Positions 63,629 to 64,000 of a stretch of 64,000 nt of DNA are shown in pieces; within the stretch, counting starts at the first letter, position 1, and each line of letters starts with the position of its first letter. This DNA is from Bigelowiella natans CCMP2755 (lineage: Eukaryota; Cercozoa; Chlorarachniophyceae): positions 1 to 64,000 of the forward strand of contig ADNK01000693.1 of assembly GCA_000320545.1 (NCBI GenBank), written 5' to 3'. The position numbers and the translations under genes were made by a program. A model generated the notes under the pieces. It was given only the letters and a program-made list of their open reading frames with translations. It had not been told where the DNA came from and made no database searches.

Positions 63629-64000
63629 GGTCTCTGTACTGGTGCGAGTTTACGTGTACGGCTAGATATCTCAATATATTTGTAGCGCACAAACTGTGTG
63701 TGCGTGCGCGCGTTTGAGAGAGGGGAAGGGGGGGGAGTGCGTGTAAGACTGAATGTTCGGGAAAGTAGTACTCCTAGAGCTGTTGAGATAGTTCTCCGCT
63801 GCAAGTTCACGAGCCTTTCTGATCTCCTTTTCTGACATCTCACGTCTTTTTTCTGGGGCAAACTCGGGGATTACCTCTAAACACACACAAGCACACGCGA
63901 ACGTGCACACATTTCAATGCATATCAGACGCTCGTCTTCCGAAGGAGCAGCCTCACAAACTATTATAGATGGTATTATACATAATATTGTGCATGTGCAT
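56655..64000 (-). CDS. unidentified multi-exon gene, 5' end beyond the window
   Basis: A chain of short minus-strand exons separated by repeat-filled GT-AG introns. In order of transcription, clear patches are: RREMSEKEIRKARELAAENYL (63765-63880), EEVIQRSITDLDNTPIM (about 63315-63375), DGVVAQRKKDLFEITTNLSK (62918-62978), ILREVLPNITNIKIPPRVD (about 62615-62680), SFTQLKGIETHAAIEK (61875-61925), YPKILHHRQKLLSRFQD (61650-61710), CMADAFVAIDYYWVEVEN (60372-60430), ILPHLPESIRERFL (60040-60080), QKIEEIYEKLLRTKTIEFEATFNAT (58825-58905), APMNQMLAAYKPELL (about 58160-58205), LTKDQLVSRLQDGWDEG (56983-57040), and a last exon ending LLEVFMSNK-stop. Charged, helical and coiled-coil-like. I do not recognise the family, and it could be more than one gene. 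Confidence 0.5.
57545..57753. repeat. (CG)n-(CA)n and (CT)n tracts
   Basis: CG/CA dinucleotides at about 57559-57610 and a long (CT)n tract at about 57684-57752, in an intron of the right-hand gene. Chance frames here give Arg-Glu repeats. Confidence 0.9.
58455..58570. repeat. (GTA)n cluster
   Basis: Two GTA-rich tracts (about 58457-58490 and 58523-58568) with GTG interruptions in an intron of the right-hand gene. Open frames through them (poly-Val, poly-Tyr, poly-Thr) are repeat translations. Confidence 0.85.
60592..60769. repeat. (TA)n and (AAG)n tracts flanking a short exon
   Basis: (TA)n at about 60594-60631 and (AAG)n at 60724-60768 bracket the exon ending KPILEKLQK at a GTAAGT donor (minus strand, about 60664-60720). 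Confidence 0.85.
62185..62420. repeat. (AGT)n, (AAG)n and (TA)n tracts
   Basis: Three tracts in one intron: (AGT)n about 62190-62226, (AAG)n about 62246-62288, (TA)n about 62386-62419. The frame 62080-62604 that crosses all three is a repeat translation. Confidence 0.85.
63579..63624. repeat. (CT)n tract
   Basis: About 40 bp of CT dinucleotides in the intron between the first two visible exons of the right-hand gene. Confidence 0.9.

Overview
The window is nuclear DNA of an intron-rich, probably unicellular eukaryote. Evidence: dense short GT-AG introns (25 in one kinase gene, 10 in the cytochrome b561 gene), a Ty1/copia LTR retrotransposon, and eukaryote-only families (proteasome activator PA200, PKG-type kinase, PPR proteins). 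The PPR repeats use a W-Q/E-R-A-L helix seen in many algal and alveolate PPR proteins, which hints at an alga or related protist. The species cannot be fixed from sequence alone. No tRNA, rRNA, CRISPR array or bacterial-type operon was seen. All splice sites were placed by eye. For PA200, the kinase, cytochrome b561 and the 49.2 kb PPR gene the exon lengths sum to whole codon numbers with consistent phases, which supports those models.

Layout. 0-1.8 kb: microsatellites and perhaps the 3' end of a minus-strand gene. 1.83-7.0 kb: a minus-strand copia element with apparently identical LTRs and a 5-bp target duplication. 7.8-15.3 kb (-): PA200/PSME4 (Blm10), 8 exons. 16.7-22.9 kb (+): a cyclic-nucleotide-dependent AGC kinase with three nucleotide-binding domains, 26 exons. 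23.8-25.5 kb (-): an unidentified gene. 26.4-33.0 kb (+): a long gene joining N-terminal PPR-like repeats to a TruD/PUS7 pseudouridine synthase. 33.8-43.9 kb (-): a MoxR AAA+ ATPase with a C-terminal VWA domain. 43.9-46.5 kb: unassigned. 46.5-48.8 kb (-): cytochrome b561. 49.2-50.7 kb (+): PPR protein with a poly-Leu leader. 51.9-53.0 kb (-): a membrane-anchored dual-specificity phosphatase-like protein lacking the catalytic Cys. 53.4-55.6 kb (+): RCC1-repeat protein. 56.7-64 kb (-): an unidentified charged protein running off the right end.

Neighbouring genes mostly alternate in strand, giving short divergent spacers (423 bp between b561 and PPR; 373 bp between the phosphatase-like and RCC1 genes) and roughly 0.8-1.1 kb convergent spacers. 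Trinucleotide and dinucleotide repeats saturate the introns and linker exons of the PUS7, MoxR/VWA and right-hand genes, and also read through into protein as Asp, Ser, Glu and Leu runs. The most notable points are the PPR-PUS7 fusion, the inactive-looking phosphatase, the MoxR-VWA fusion, the PA200 C-terminus ending YFA, and the kinase's cAMP-like binding pockets.
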